Assembly (NCBI GenBank): GCA_035945435.1 | Contig: DASZAF010000020.1 | Coordinates: 1 to 40,773 of the forward strand | DNA from: Candidatus Saccharimonadales bacterium | GTDB lineage: Bacteria; Patescibacteriota; Saccharimonadia; Saccharimonadales; DASZAF01 | Reading direction: 5' to 3' | Length of the DNA stretch: 40,773 nt | Part shown: positions 7,238 to 15,072 of the stretch, piece by piece | Numbering within the stretch: position 1 is the first letter of the stretch | Layout: each line of letters begins with the position of its first letter | The notes under the pieces: model-generated | Databases searched by the model: none | Seen by the model: only the letters and a program-made list of their open reading frames with translations | Told to the model about the DNA's origin: nothing | Made by a program: the position numbers and the translations under genes

Positions 7238-7921
7238 CTAAGCAAGCTCAAGGATAAGAGGAAGATGATCGGATATCTCTATATTAGGAGCAGAGAAAGA
7301 TTTGACCGCCACGCCCTTCGTAAAGGTGTAGTCCGAGTAATACTGCCTAGGATTGTTTGGGTACTTCTCCCAAATGAGACGATTCCGCGTATTCTTAATG
7401 TCGAACTCGTTAATTAAGTCTCTGTAACCATTCTCCGCGAATAACTTGATACTTTCATTCTGTGGGAAGAGATTAAAATCACCCCCGATAACGACGTGGT
7501 CTTTATCCTTGAAGAAATCTATCAGTCCACGTGACGCCATGATGCGTTTCTGAGTGTCGAGTTTATCGATAGGTCTGGACATGCCATGGTAGTTACAGAC
7601 GTACAGGTCACCATTAGAAGTCTTGACATGTAAATAAAGACCTAGGCCAACCCCGGCCTTGTCACCAAAGATCGTACCAGTTTCAACTAGGTCTAGATTT
7701 CTTTGACAGTATACAAGTTGATGGAAATCGTCATTCGTGCTGACAAACTTGTGCTTATACAGAGATCTGTAACCAGTGAGTGTTTCTGAAGCCAGGTGGC
7801 GCATTGTCTCATAGGCTTCTTGGAAGCAGAAGATGTCAGTATCATTCGTCTTTTCGGCCAAAAAAGCCCGAAGAGGCTTATCCACCCCTCCATTCATGGT
7901 GTTGAGAAAGACTAGCTTCAT
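7238..7921 (-). CDS. Endonuclease/exonuclease/phosphatase (EEP) family protein
   Basis: The motifs follow the EEP order. They are LNTMNGG at 6-12, CFQEAYE at 32-38 with the metal-binding Glu, NYHGMSR near the middle, GGDFNLFP near residue 147 with the catalytic Asp and Asn, and ISDHLPLILEL at the C terminus with the general-base His. The family cuts phosphodiester or phosphomonoester bonds in nucleic acids, lipids or nucleotides. The substrate here is unknown. With 227 residues and no signal peptide it should be cytoplasmic. TAAACT about nine bases before ATG is a possible -10, and no Shine-Dalgarno sequence is seen. Confidence 0.85.
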   Translation of the reverse strand: MKLVFLNTMNGGVDKPLRAFLAEKTNDTDIFCFQEAYETMRHLASETLTGYRSLYKHKFVSTNDDFHQLVYCQRNLDLVETGTIFGDKAGVGLGLYLHVKTSNGDLYVCNYHGMSRPIDKLDTQKRIMASRGLIDFFKDKDHVVIGGDFNLFPQNESIKLFAENGYRDLINEFDIKNTRNRLIWEKYPNNPRQYYSDYTFTKGVAVKSFSAPNIEISDHLPLILELA

Positions 7922-7968
7922 GTCATCTTGAGTTTACCGCACTCAGTGACACAATCAAGCTGTCGAAC

Positions 7969-9105
7969 CTACTTACCTATGGTGTTTACTTTCTCCCAAG
8001 GCAGCCCACTCTTCCCGAAATGCCCATAGGCTGACGTCTGACCATATATCGGGCGGCCCAGATCAAGTTTCTTGATGATGCCACTGACGCTCGTATCGAT
8101 CAGCTTATCCTTGAAGTCGTAGAGGGCTTTCTCTATGACTGTGGCCGTTCCGAAGGTGTCGATCGTCTGCATAAGGGGTTTTGCATGGCCGATGACATAG
8201 GCAAGCCCAACCTCACATTTGCTGGCAAGACCAGCAGCGACGATATTCTTGGCGATATATCTGGCAGCGTACGCACCGGACCGGTCAACCTTGCTCGGGT
8301 CTTTGCCGCTGAATGCGCCGCCACCGACACGGGCGTATCCACCATAGGTATCGACCACGATCTTGCGGCCGGTCAGGCCTGCGTCACTTTCAGGCCCAGG
8401 TATAAACCAAAGACCTGTGCCGTTTACGACAATGTCGGCATCTTTCGGTAATTTAAAGCCATAGTGTTTGAGAACTGGAGTGAAGACGTGTTCAATGATC
8501 TCGGCCCGAACTTTTGTATGTGATGTTTTCTCATCATGTGCTACGGCAGCAACGAGCTTTTCGACAGCAACCGGCCGACCGCTCTCGTAGCGTATGGTTA
8601 CCTGGGCCTTACCATCCGGGCGGAGCCAGGCTAGTAGTTTTTTCTGTCGCACTTCGTCGATCCGTCGAGTGAGAGCGTGAGCCATAGCAATTGGTAGCGG
8701 CATCAGCTCCGGTGTCTCGTCACAGGCAAATCCAAACATCATGCCTTGGTCGCCGGCTCCACCCGGGTCAACACCCATCTCAATCTCTGGTGACTGTTCG
8801 TGAACGTCGTTGCTAAATGTCGATTCTTGATAGCTAAAACCCCATGCAGGTACGTCGTAACCCAGTTCACGAACTTTGTCTCGGACGATCTTTTCGTAAT
8901 CGATCTTTGCCTTGCTCTTAATTTCACCAAAAAGACAGATCTGATTAGCCCCAGCAACCGTCTCGATGCCGGTGTGGCTATGAGGATCTTGGGCGAGTGC
9001 GGCATCAACTACTGCGTCAGATATTGCGTCGCAGATCTTGTCTGGATGGCCAGCGCAGACTGACTCACTGGTAAATAGGGTAGTATTGTCCAAGCTATTG
9101 GGCAT
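7969..9105 (-). CDS. metK: S-adenosylmethionine synthetase
   Basis: MetK makes SAM from methionine and ATP in the cytosol. All signature motifs are present: GHPDKICDAISDAVVDA at about 18-34, GDQGMMFGFACDETPE in the middle domain, and GGGAFSGKDPSKVDRSGAYA in the ATP-binding loop. The length is 378 residues, normal for the family. ATG 9105 is chosen because the protein then starts just before the conserved FTSESVCAGHPDK block and a GAGAGG ribosome binding site lies seven bases upstream. Longer frames that begin at 9231 would translate the riboswitch. Expression should be shut off by SAM through the leader described separately. Confidence 0.97.
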   Translation of the reverse strand: MPNSLDNTTLFTSESVCAGHPDKICDAISDAVVDAALAQDPHSHTGIETVAGANQICLFGEIKSKAKIDYEKIVRDKVRELGYDVPAWGFSYQESTFSNDVHEQSPEIEMGVDPGGAGDQGMMFGFACDETPELMPLPIAMAHALTRRIDEVRQKKLLAWLRPDGKAQVTIRYESGRPVAVEKLVAAVAHDEKTSHTKVRAEIIEHVFTPVLKHYGFKLPKDADIVVNGTGLWFIPGPESDAGLTGRKIVVDTYGGYARVGGGAFSGKDPSKVDRSGAYAARYIAKNIVAAGLASKCEVGLAYVIGHAKPLMQTIDTFGTATVIEKALYDFKDKLIDTSVSGIIKKLDLGRPIYGQTSAYGHFGKSGLPWEKVNTIGK

Positions 9106-9142
9106 AAAAAATCCTCTCTGCCTTGTTGTCGGCGGAAAGGAT
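9106..9142 (-). terminator. SAM-controlled terminator that also hides the metK ribosome binding site
   Basis: On the minus strand, ATCCTTTCCGCC (9142-9131) pairs with GGCAGAGAGGAT (9122-9111) in 11 of 12 positions around an eight-base loop and runs straight into six T (9111-9106), which are followed at once by ATG. The 3' strand of the stem contains the GAGAGG ribosome binding site, so the hairpin can block both elongation and initiation. The 5' strand can instead pair with GGAAGATA at the aptamer's 3' edge (antiterminator). Confidence 0.75.
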
Positions 9143-9153
9143 ACGACACTGTC

Positions 9154-9264
9154 GAAATATCTTCCCCACCGCAATCGGCGGGCTAGATGTGGCACCAACA
9201 CTTGTTCCCAAGCAGGTTGCCGGCAGGTCAATAAGCTAGATCTCTCGCTGCACTCTGTATATTG
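9154..9264 (-). promoter_or_regulatory. SAM-I type riboswitch upstream of metK
   Basis: Read on the minus strand, the leader has the SAM-I order of parts. P1 is AATAT near 9263-9259 pairing with ATATT near 9160-9156. P2 is GCAG/CTGC with a GAGA...TGA kink-turn and an apical loop containing CTAG. The core is CGGCAACC. P3 is GGCA-A-CC/GGTGCC, capped by CTTG-GGAA-CAAG. A J3/4 segment with ATCTAG can pair with the P2 loop as the pseudoknot. P4 is CCCGCCG/CGGTGGG, and the 3' edge AAGAT resembles the family consensus. A promoter TGTTACAAT lies upstream at 9292-9287, and the terminator hairpin follows before ATG. Class assignment was made by eye from these elements. Confidence 0.82.
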
Positions 9265-9312
9265 TTTAAGTTGTTAAGCACTGTCGATTGTAACATAGCG
9301 CTAGAGTTAGCA

Positions 9313-9918
9313 CTATGCCGCTTGGAGGACGGCACCACCAACGACTTTGACGAGCTGCATACGTTCAAGCTCGGGTTCGATTTTCTGGTGATAGACCTCG
9401 CCGTTCACGAGAGAGTCACCTTCGTCACGGAAGAAAGCAGTTACGCGTTCACCACTCAGTATGTATGGTAACCAGAACCTGTAATCGTCTGGCATGCGAT
9501 CGTACGGAATCTGATCCTCCTGAAACCACTCGAGGTCAACTAGTTCGGGGTCCTCTCTGCTGTCTTCATCGCGAGTCTCCTTAGATGGCGGACAATCAAC
9601 GACAAACAGTGTGACCGTACTCGTCTCATCTTCGCTGTCTGTTAGATTCAGATTCCCAACCCATCTGAAACTGCTTGTGACTAGATCAAGACCGGTTTCC
9701 TGAGAGAGCTCGCTTCGAGCATTTTCTCTTAAGGCGTCCCAAAAATTCATGCCAAATGCGAGCTCATACTCATCTTTGCCCCCTGGGGCTACCAATCTGC
9801 CCATCCCGAAACCGCGAGTCTTGCGACCAAGCAAAATACGACCGTTTTTCCGAACGATCGTAAGACTATAGTTGTCGGTGGACTCAAGTGCCTCAGCTCC
9901 CGCATACGCCTCAGTCAT
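9313..9918 (-). CDS. Nudix hydrolase-like protein with altered Nudix box
   Basis: The fold is suggested by YSLTIVRKNGRILLGRK at the start, MGRLVAPGGK before the box and ALRENARSELSQETGLDL as the Nudix helix, closest in layout to MTH1/8-oxo-dGTP diphosphatases. The helix carries S-E-L-S-Q-E-T-G-L where the consensus has R-E-x-x-E-E-x-G, so the conserved Arg and one Glu are changed. The loop before it is longer than usual (DEYELAFGMNFWD). It may have weak or different activity. Start ATG 9918 is chosen because TATAGT lies seven bases upstream (leaderless). The longer frame to 9960 lacks support. The metK promoter begins just past its stop. Confidence 0.78.
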   Translation of the reverse strand: MTEAYAGAEALESTDNYSLTIVRKNGRILLGRKTRGFGMGRLVAPGGKDEYELAFGMNFWDALRENARSELSQETGLDLVTSSFRWVGNLNLTDSEDETSTVTLFVVDCPPSKETRDEDSREDPELVDLEWFQEDQIPYDRMPDDYRFWLPYILSGERVTAFFRDEGDSLVNGEVYHQKIEPELERMQLVKVVGGAVLQAA

Positions 9919-10037
9919 GAACACTACTATACAATGATTGTTCAGTTTGAGCAATCTCATTCACTCTCTGTAAGTTCTGTTTCAGCTCTCTGGACAGTGG
10001 GAGTAAACTATAGAGTATAAGCATAAGGAGGATAGGT

Positions 10038-10340
10038 ATGTGGGAACTATACGTAGCGAGCTTCTTTGCGGGTGCTTTTGCTGCCAACGGCGTGCCCCAC
10101 TTTGTTAAAGGCGTAACCGGGCAGAAGCATATGACCCCGTTTGGTAGGCCATCATCAGCTGTGGTCAACGTTGCATGGGGCTGGGCAAACTTCGTGGTTG
10201 CAGCTGGTCTCTTGGCGGTCGTACGCTCCCATATCCGTCTTCATCCGCTCAGGACTATGTGTCTTGTGGGAGCCGGTGTGCTCATAATGGGCCTCTTACT
10301 GGCAATGACGTGGTCTAAACACCCGGAATATAATAAGTAG
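10038..10340 (+). CDS. Small integral membrane protein, unknown
   Basis: This 100-residue protein has three predicted hydrophobic helices (about 6-24, 42-62 and 74-92) and a short KHPEYNK cytoplasmic end. The VPHFVKGVTGQKHMTPFG loop between the first two helices is distinctive, but I do not assign a family. AAGGAGGA lies directly upstream of ATG, and TATAGA or TATAAG near 10009-10021 could be the -10. It is convergent with the COG4705-like gene, with three bases between stops. Confidence 0.72.
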   Translation: MWELYVASFFAGAFAANGVPHFVKGVTGQKHMTPFGRPSSAVVNVAWGWANFVVAAGLLAVVRSHIRLHPLRTMCLVGAGVLIMGLLLAMTWSKHPEYNK

Positions 10341-10343
10341 CTG

Positions 10344-11207
10344 CTAGATCTTTGCCTGCTCGTCACGATGTGTGATAGCGAGGAACGTGACGAACACTAC
10401 GATCAGGGCAGTTAACACGAGGCTAATATTACCCCGGCCGAAATTAAGGCCTCCTAAATAGTGTGGTACTCCGAACCAGTCAGCGAACGAGGCCCCAAGA
10501 GGCCTGGTGATGATGTAGGCAAACCAGAACGCAAAGACGGCATTAATGCGGAAGAGCCAGTAGGCGAGAGCGGGGATCGCAAAGATGACAGCAAAGAGGA
10601 CACCCGAGAAGAAGTATCCGAGATGAAAGGTTGCAGCCGTCAGGTCACCTGTAGCGGTGCCCAGGGCGAAAGTCGCTAAGACAGTCAGCCAGTAGAATGC
10701 CTCGCGCCGTTTCGTATGGATGCTGTGGATCGAGAGAGTTCGCTCGCTAGCGTACCAGACAGCAAATATGATGGTCAGCACAACCGCGTAAAAGAGACTT
10801 GAAACGATATACGGAATACCTAGTTTTACGTGTAGTACATCTGCTGCCATCGTTCCGAAGACGCTGACCATAGCAACTGCCGTCCAATAAGCCCAAACGC
10901 TGTATCCTTCTCTCGAGAACTGCCAGACGAGAGCGGCAACAATTCCCGCTGTCCCGAGAAGCACTGCAAGATAGGGATTATAACGGTGGACCAGGAAATC
11001 CGATAGCGCTTCACCCATCCCAGTCGTTAAGATCTTAATGATCCAGAAGTACGCAGTAATCTTCGGGACTTTGGTTAGTACTTGCCAGGCTTGATGTCGT
11101 GCCCCCTGAAAAGCCGTGCGACGCGCAGGACGATAGTTTGAGCTTGGAAGCCGTAATCTCCCAGGTTGTGCGTAGACGTGTCGTCGCCTGGGCCTAAAGT
11201 CATTCAT
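10344..11207 (-). CDS. Multi-pass membrane protein, COG4705-like
   Basis: A basic, disordered N terminus of about 50 residues (RPRRRHVYAQPGRLRLP) precedes eight or more hydrophobic helices. The first membrane segment with KILTTGMGEALSDF, and the repeated short G-x-x-x-D motifs at later helix starts (GTMAADVL, GTATGDLTAA, GASFADWFG), resemble the COG4705 uncharacterised membrane-anchored family. Role unknown. ATG 11207 overlaps the end of the preceding gene in an ATGAATGA arrangement, so its translation is likely coupled to it. Confidence 0.72.
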   Translation of the reverse strand: MNDFRPRRRHVYAQPGRLRLPSSNYRPARRTAFQGARHQAWQVLTKVPKITAYFWIIKILTTGMGEALSDFLVHRYNPYLAVLLGTAGIVAALVWQFSREGYSVWAYWTAVAMVSVFGTMAADVLHVKLGIPYIVSSLFYAVVLTIIFAVWYASERTLSIHSIHTKRREAFYWLTVLATFALGTATGDLTAATFHLGYFFSGVLFAVIFAIPALAYWLFRINAVFAFWFAYIITRPLGASFADWFGVPHYLGGLNFGRGNISLVLTALIVVFVTFLAITHRDEQAKI

Positions 11208-11691
11208 GGTGCACCCCAACAGATCGCTTCAAGAACTCAAAGTCTATCAGAACATCAGACAGATCGCGTCCAGCAACTTCACAGACTGGTATGTTCTGCT
11301 CAAATTTTTCGTAGTGAACGAGAGTTGACATTATATGATTTCCGTCCAGAAGGAGAGTCTGATGGGTGGCTAGATCGGTCATGATGGGAACCGGCCAGAG
11401 TTTTTTTGGATACGTTCGTCGCTTTTTGATATACTCAACCGTTTCAGGAAAATTTGCACCCTGCGATAGGTGTATAGCTCTGTATGAAGCGTCGTTAATT
11501 ATCTCCTCGGGGATACAGCTATAGCGCTTCCCATTGTAATACCAGGGGCAATAATAGTCGGACATCTCTTTCAGGTTGCGATAGCCTGTGTTGATAGCTA
11601 TCTCATCGTGGCGAGTAAGAGCGTCGTAGTCGAGCAAGACGCGTATATGGTGTTTGAACTGCTCCGTAAACTGTTCGACAGTAAGCTGCAT
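11200..11691 (-). CDS. Hypothetical protein with a ParB-like LLDGNH segment
   Basis: The protein is 163 residues and soluble. WPVPIMTDLATHQTLLLDGN followed by HIMSTLVHYEKF resembles the strand-turn-helix of ParB/Srx-like domains, where the consensus is D-G-x-H-R. Here Arg is absent, so the resemblance may be only structural or accidental. The start is ATG 11691, with GATAAT eight bases and AAGG five bases upstream. It sits between a DoxX-like gene (16 bases upstream) and a COG4705-like gene (eight-base overlap), probably in one operon. Confidence 0.6.
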   Translation of the reverse strand: MQLTVEQFTEQFKHHIRVLLDYDALTRHDEIAINTGYRNLKEMSDYYCPWYYNGKRYSCIPEEIINDASYRAIHLSQGANFPETVEYIKKRRTYPKKLWPVPIMTDLATHQTLLLDGNHIMSTLVHYEKFEQNIPVCEVAGRDLSDVLIDFEFLKRSVGVHHE

Positions 11692-11707
11692 CAACCTTAA
11701 TTATCGG

Positions 11708-12076
11708 CTACTTTTCGATTACCGCCAACCCAAGAGCCATACAAATAAGGCCAACGTCACGGAAAGTAACAAGTGTTTGGCCTGGATTTGAAATGACGAT
11801 GCCAGCAAGCGTTAGCGCACCAAGAAGTGCCGCGTAACGCACATACCGCCCGCTCATGAGCCATACGGCGAGCAGAAGCTGATAGATCGCTATCAGCTTG
11901 AGAATGAGAGTGCCGTCTAAATGGTTTGTTATAAGGTTAGGTAGATAGCCAACCCATACGAGCGGGTGGATCAGCGACGAGACTGCAGCGTAAACGAAAA
12001 CGAAGGCTAGCCCAACCCTTAAAAGCCACCGGGCAAGCGAGTCGTTGTGTGTAAGAGCTAACGACGCTTTTGCCAT
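11708..12076 (-). CDS. DoxX-like four-helix membrane protein
   Basis: This 122-residue protein has four hydrophobic helices (about 15-37, 56-75, 79-97, 103-120). The ARWLLRVGLAFVFVYAAVSSL opening and the GRYVRYAALLGALTLAGIV third helix are typical of the DoxX/DoxD-like family. Those proteins are often part of oxidoreductase or redox-stress membrane complexes, but no partner is obvious here. It lies ten bases after the COG4315-like gene and has no clear Shine-Dalgarno sequence, so it is likely read from the same transcript. Confidence 0.72.
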   Translation of the reverse strand: MAKASLALTHNDSLARWLLRVGLAFVFVYAAVSSLIHPLVWVGYLPNLITNHLDGTLILKLIAIYQLLLAVWLMSGRYVRYAALLGALTLAGIVISNPGQTLVTFRDVGLICMALGLAVIEK

Positions 12077-12086
12077 GTGTTAATCG

Positions 12087-12533
12087 CTATGGTTTAGCAA
12101 CCGAGAACGATCCAATGCCGTTACCGGTGACTTTACCTGAGCTGTCTGAAATGAAGAAGTAAAGCGGCATTCCCTTGTAGGTGTATTGTTCTTGATTGTC
12201 ATCAGATCGCTTAATGACTCCGACTCCGCTCGGAAGGTTAGAGGTTGAGCCAGTGTCAACGTAAGCCGGCCATTGCGCAAGGCAAGATCCGCTACAGTTG
12301 CTGGTGTTCTTGCTGTCAAGCTGGTAGGTATAAAGGGCTTTTCCATTCGGAGAGGCTAGGTATTGGCCAATTCCCGATGTTGTCTTGGTCTTGAGGACTG
12401 CATTGTTTACGGCCGCCACATTTTGGGTTGAAGTTGATGGTGTCGATTTTGGTGACTTATGGAAGATGAAGTATCCTCCAACTGCTAAGACGATGACGAT
12501 TACTATGATAAGTACTGTGTTGCTATTCTTCAT
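12087..12533 (-). CDS. Secreted-repeat (COG4315) surface protein
   Basis: The N terminus MKNSNTVLIIVIVIVLAVGG is a signal anchor, followed by a Ser/Thr-rich linker. The rest holds the conserved repeat YLASPNGKALYTYQLDSKN, then CSGSCLAQWPAY with a likely disulfide, and YKGMPLYFFISDSSGKVTG, the signature of the COG4315 / PF03640 lipoprotein repeat family. Function is unknown, although relatives occur beside membrane redox genes. The start has a strong AAAGGAGGA site. It is the first gene of a minus-strand group running through 11708, 11200 and 10344. Confidence 0.86.
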   Translation of the reverse strand: MKNSNTVLIIVIVIVLAVGGYFIFHKSPKSTPSTSTQNVAAVNNAVLKTKTTSGIGQYLASPNGKALYTYQLDSKNTSNCSGSCLAQWPAYVDTGSTSNLPSGVGVIKRSDDNQEQYTYKGMPLYFFISDSSGKVTGNGIGSFSVAKP

Positions 12534-12614
12534 AATATTCCTCCTTTAACATCATATCACTTCTCGGTTGTTAGTTTTGCTATACTTATCTACATAAGTT
12601 GAAGAAGGAGGTCC

Positions 12615-13052
12615 ATGGCTCATGCTGACTATACGGTAACTGTCAATAAGTCTGCCGCCCTTGTCTTTAACTTTCTTGTTGACGGTCTTAACAATCCGAA
12701 ATGGCGGGATGCGGTCATTGATATCAGCCTCAAATCAGGTGTCAAAGGAACTGTCGGTGCAGAATACTCCCAGACTCTTAAGGGCCCAGGTGGTCGTAGA
12801 ATAGCGGGCGACTACAAGCTTACGGCGGTCCAGCCTAACAGTCACATTGGCTTTGTTGTCACCACGGGTCCGGCACGGCCAACAGGTGACTTCAGCCTGA
12901 AGGAATCTACAGGTAAGACTAGTATCACATTCAGCCTGGACTACCAGACAAAAGGCCTGGCAAAGCTAATGGAGCCAATGATCACAAAGACTATGAAAAA
13001 CGAGGTGGCCTGCTTAGACAAGCTGAAACAAGTCCTAGAGGGCACCTCATAA
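12615..13052 (+). CDS. SRPBCC (START-like) lipid-binding fold protein
   Basis: The chain begins ADYTVTVNKSAALVFNFLVD and continues NPKWRDAVIDISL, the usual first strand and helices of polyketide-cyclase/SRPBCC domains, and ends with a long amphipathic helix (MEPMITKTMKNEVACLDKLK). Such proteins bind hydrophobic ligands in a deep cavity; the ligand is unknown. The start is fixed by GAAGGAGG four bases upstream. An extended -10 (TTTTGC then TATACT at 12581-12586) is visible. The small membrane gene follows after 25 bases. Confidence 0.85.
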   Translation: MAHADYTVTVNKSAALVFNFLVDGLNNPKWRDAVIDISLKSGVKGTVGAEYSQTLKGPGGRRIAGDYKLTAVQPNSHIGFVVTTGPARPTGDFSLKESTGKTSITFSLDYQTKGLAKLMEPMITKTMKNEVACLDKLKQVLEGTS

Positions 13053-13077
13053 TTAGATAGGTAAGGAGGGTGAAGAT

Positions 13078-13314
13078 ATGGCTGACAACAAAAATACGCA
13101 AGTTCGAAGTGAACAGACACGTTCGATAAAAGCCAACAGGACAGTCATCAACAAAAGCTCACACGGGCTCTGGTTTCTAGGCTTTATCGGGGCACTAATC
13201 TACTACCTGCACGTTCATTCAGGGACGTTCTGGCTTGTTATCCTAGCATTCTTAAAAGCCCTGGTCTGGCCTGCATTCTTGGTCTACCATCTGCTTCTCT
13301 TCCTAAAGATGTAA
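13078..13314 (+). CDS. Small two-helix membrane protein
   Basis: This 78-residue protein has a polar basic N-terminal third, then two hydrophobic segments (about residues 30-46 and 50-77) rich in Trp, Tyr and Leu. It is not recognised. TAAGGAGGG precedes ATG by about nine bases. The gene is probably co-transcribed with the SRPBCC gene and ends four bases from the convergent pilB stop. Confidence 0.7.
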   Translation: MADNKNTQVRSEQTRSIKANRTVINKSSHGLWFLGFIGALIYYLHVHSGTFWLVILAFLKALVWPAFLVYHLLLFLKM

Positions 13315-13318
13315 TTCT

Positions 13319-15037
13319 TTAGCTGTACGCAACCCGTAATAGCTCAGGTAGGTCGAGTTGGCCATGTATCATCTTGGCGATCCCATCGCTAAACATCGTT
13401 TTCATACCCTCTTCTAGGGCGATTAGCCTGATCTTATTACTGTCCTCGCGCTCGTTGATAGCAGTCTCAAGGCGTTCAGTGACTTTGAGTATTTCATAGA
13501 TACCTTGGCGGCCAAGATAACCCACTCCCTCGCAGCGTCTGCAGCCCATCGCTTTATAAAACTGCAGGTTATCCATAGCCACCTCTTCAATAAAGCCAAA
13601 CTTTTGAAGCCGCTGGATTACTTCGTCAAAGTTGTGATTGCGCTTTAAGTCCTGCATCGTCTTTTCTTCAGGCTTGTAGGCCTTGCGACAGTATGGGCAG
13701 AGACGTCTGGCCAGACGCTGGGTGATAACGAGTGAGAGCGTTGAAGAGACGAGATACGGCTCGATCCCCATATCGAGGAGACGAGGAATCGTCGAGGTTG
13801 CATCGTTGGTATGCAGCGACGAGAGGACCAACCGGCCGACCAAGGCTGAACGAATGGCTGAATCTGCCGTCTCTTTATCGCGAATTTCACCGACCATGAT
13901 GACATCAGGATCTTGCCTCAGAAGGGCTCGCAGGCCGCTAGCGAACGTCAGGTCAATCTCAGCCTGAGTCTGGATCTGGGTGATCCTCGGCATGGTATAT
14001 TCAACGGGATCTTCTATAGTGGTTATATTGACAACATCTATCCGGTCATTACCAATCTCCTGAAGACAGGCGTAGAGCGTCGTTGTCTTTCCAGATCCGG
14101 TCGGGCCTGTCACCAGAATCATGCCGTGTGGACGCTTCAGATATGACTCGACTGTCTCTAAGTCACCAGGCAGCATACCAAGATTATGCAGATCGAAAAG
14201 ATGAGCTTCTCTTGGCAGCACACGCATAACTACCTTCTCGCCCCATAAAGTTGGGACTGTTGAGATACGAAAGTTAACCTCTTGCCCCTTGATGTTATCC
14301 GTAAAGCGTCCATCTTGTGGTAGCCGAGTCTGGTCGACTTTTAGCTCGGCTACAACCTTGAGCCTAGCCAAAATCGATGGGGACATTTTTTTCGGCACGG
14401 TCACGATGCTTCTCAGTAAACCATCGATTCGGAAGCGAATGATAATCTCCGATTCGTAAGGTTCGATGTGGATGTCCGATGCATCCATCAAGACAGCTGC
14501 TTCGATGACTGCCCCGAGGAGTTGAACGGTCGGTTGCTGGTTGTCCTCAACGTCATTGAGTGTCTCGAGCTGGGCTACTACGCTTTTGACCTTCTGGGTG
14601 AGGTCGCCGTCGTAGAGGACGAGAGCTCGTCTTAGTGAAAATTCACTTGCAACATAGAGTTCAATTTTAGATTGGAGTATTTGTTGCAGCTCTTCGACAA
14701 GATGCTGATCGCTGGGATCCTCACAGGCTACCTTGATAGAGTTGTCGGAGCGATCAAAGGCTACAACCAGATTTGATGTTGCAAAGTCTTCAGGGATAAG
14801 CCTAAGAACATCGATATCGATGCTCCCAACCTTCAGTTCGTGAGCAGGGACATCGAAATGATCGGCTAAGATCTGTAGAAATTGAGTCGGCGAAAGGTAG
14901 GCTCTCTCCATGAGTACAAGGCTAAGGGGCCGCTTCGATTCATCAGCCTCCCTGACTGCCCGGCTATACTCGAAATCGTTGAGAACCTTCTTCTCATCGA
15001 CGAACACCTTCCGATACAGCTGCTCGGATAATGCCAT
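13319..15037 (-). CDS. pilB: Type IV pilus assembly ATPase PilB/GspE
   Basis: PilB powers pilus extension at the inner face of the membrane. The 572-residue chain has an N-terminal MshEN-like domain (about 1-150). In the ATPase core, Walker A GPTGSGKTTT lies near 311, the Asp box near 340-350, Walker B DPDVIMVGEIRD near 376 and a His box (SSLHTNDA) after it. A C-terminal zinc site is built from CPYC and CRRC. TATACT lies six bases before ATG 15037 with an upstream TTTTGC, so the mRNA should be leaderless. No other pilus gene is in the window, so it stands apart from its partners. Confidence 0.95.
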   Translation of the reverse strand: MALSEQLYRKVFVDEKKVLNDFEYSRAVREADESKRPLSLVLMERAYLSPTQFLQILADHFDVPAHELKVGSIDIDVLRLIPEDFATSNLVVAFDRSDNSIKVACEDPSDQHLVEELQQILQSKIELYVASEFSLRRALVLYDGDLTQKVKSVVAQLETLNDVEDNQQPTVQLLGAVIEAAVLMDASDIHIEPYESEIIIRFRIDGLLRSIVTVPKKMSPSILARLKVVAELKVDQTRLPQDGRFTDNIKGQEVNFRISTVPTLWGEKVVMRVLPREAHLFDLHNLGMLPGDLETVESYLKRPHGMILVTGPTGSGKTTTLYACLQEIGNDRIDVVNITTIEDPVEYTMPRITQIQTQAEIDLTFASGLRALLRQDPDVIMVGEIRDKETADSAIRSALVGRLVLSSLHTNDATSTIPRLLDMGIEPYLVSSTLSLVITQRLARRLCPYCRKAYKPEEKTMQDLKRNHNFDEVIQRLQKFGFIEEVAMDNLQFYKAMGCRRCEGVGYLGRQGIYEILKVTERLETAINEREDSNKIRLIALEEGMKTMFSDGIAKMIHGQLDLPELLRVAYS

Positions 15038-15072
15038 ATCAGTAGTATAGCAAAACGCTTACGCCCGACTAC

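Noticed and set aside
9106-9231. N-terminal extension of metK
   Set aside because: This part is the SAM-I leader and terminator; homology begins after ATG 9105, which has a ribosome site.
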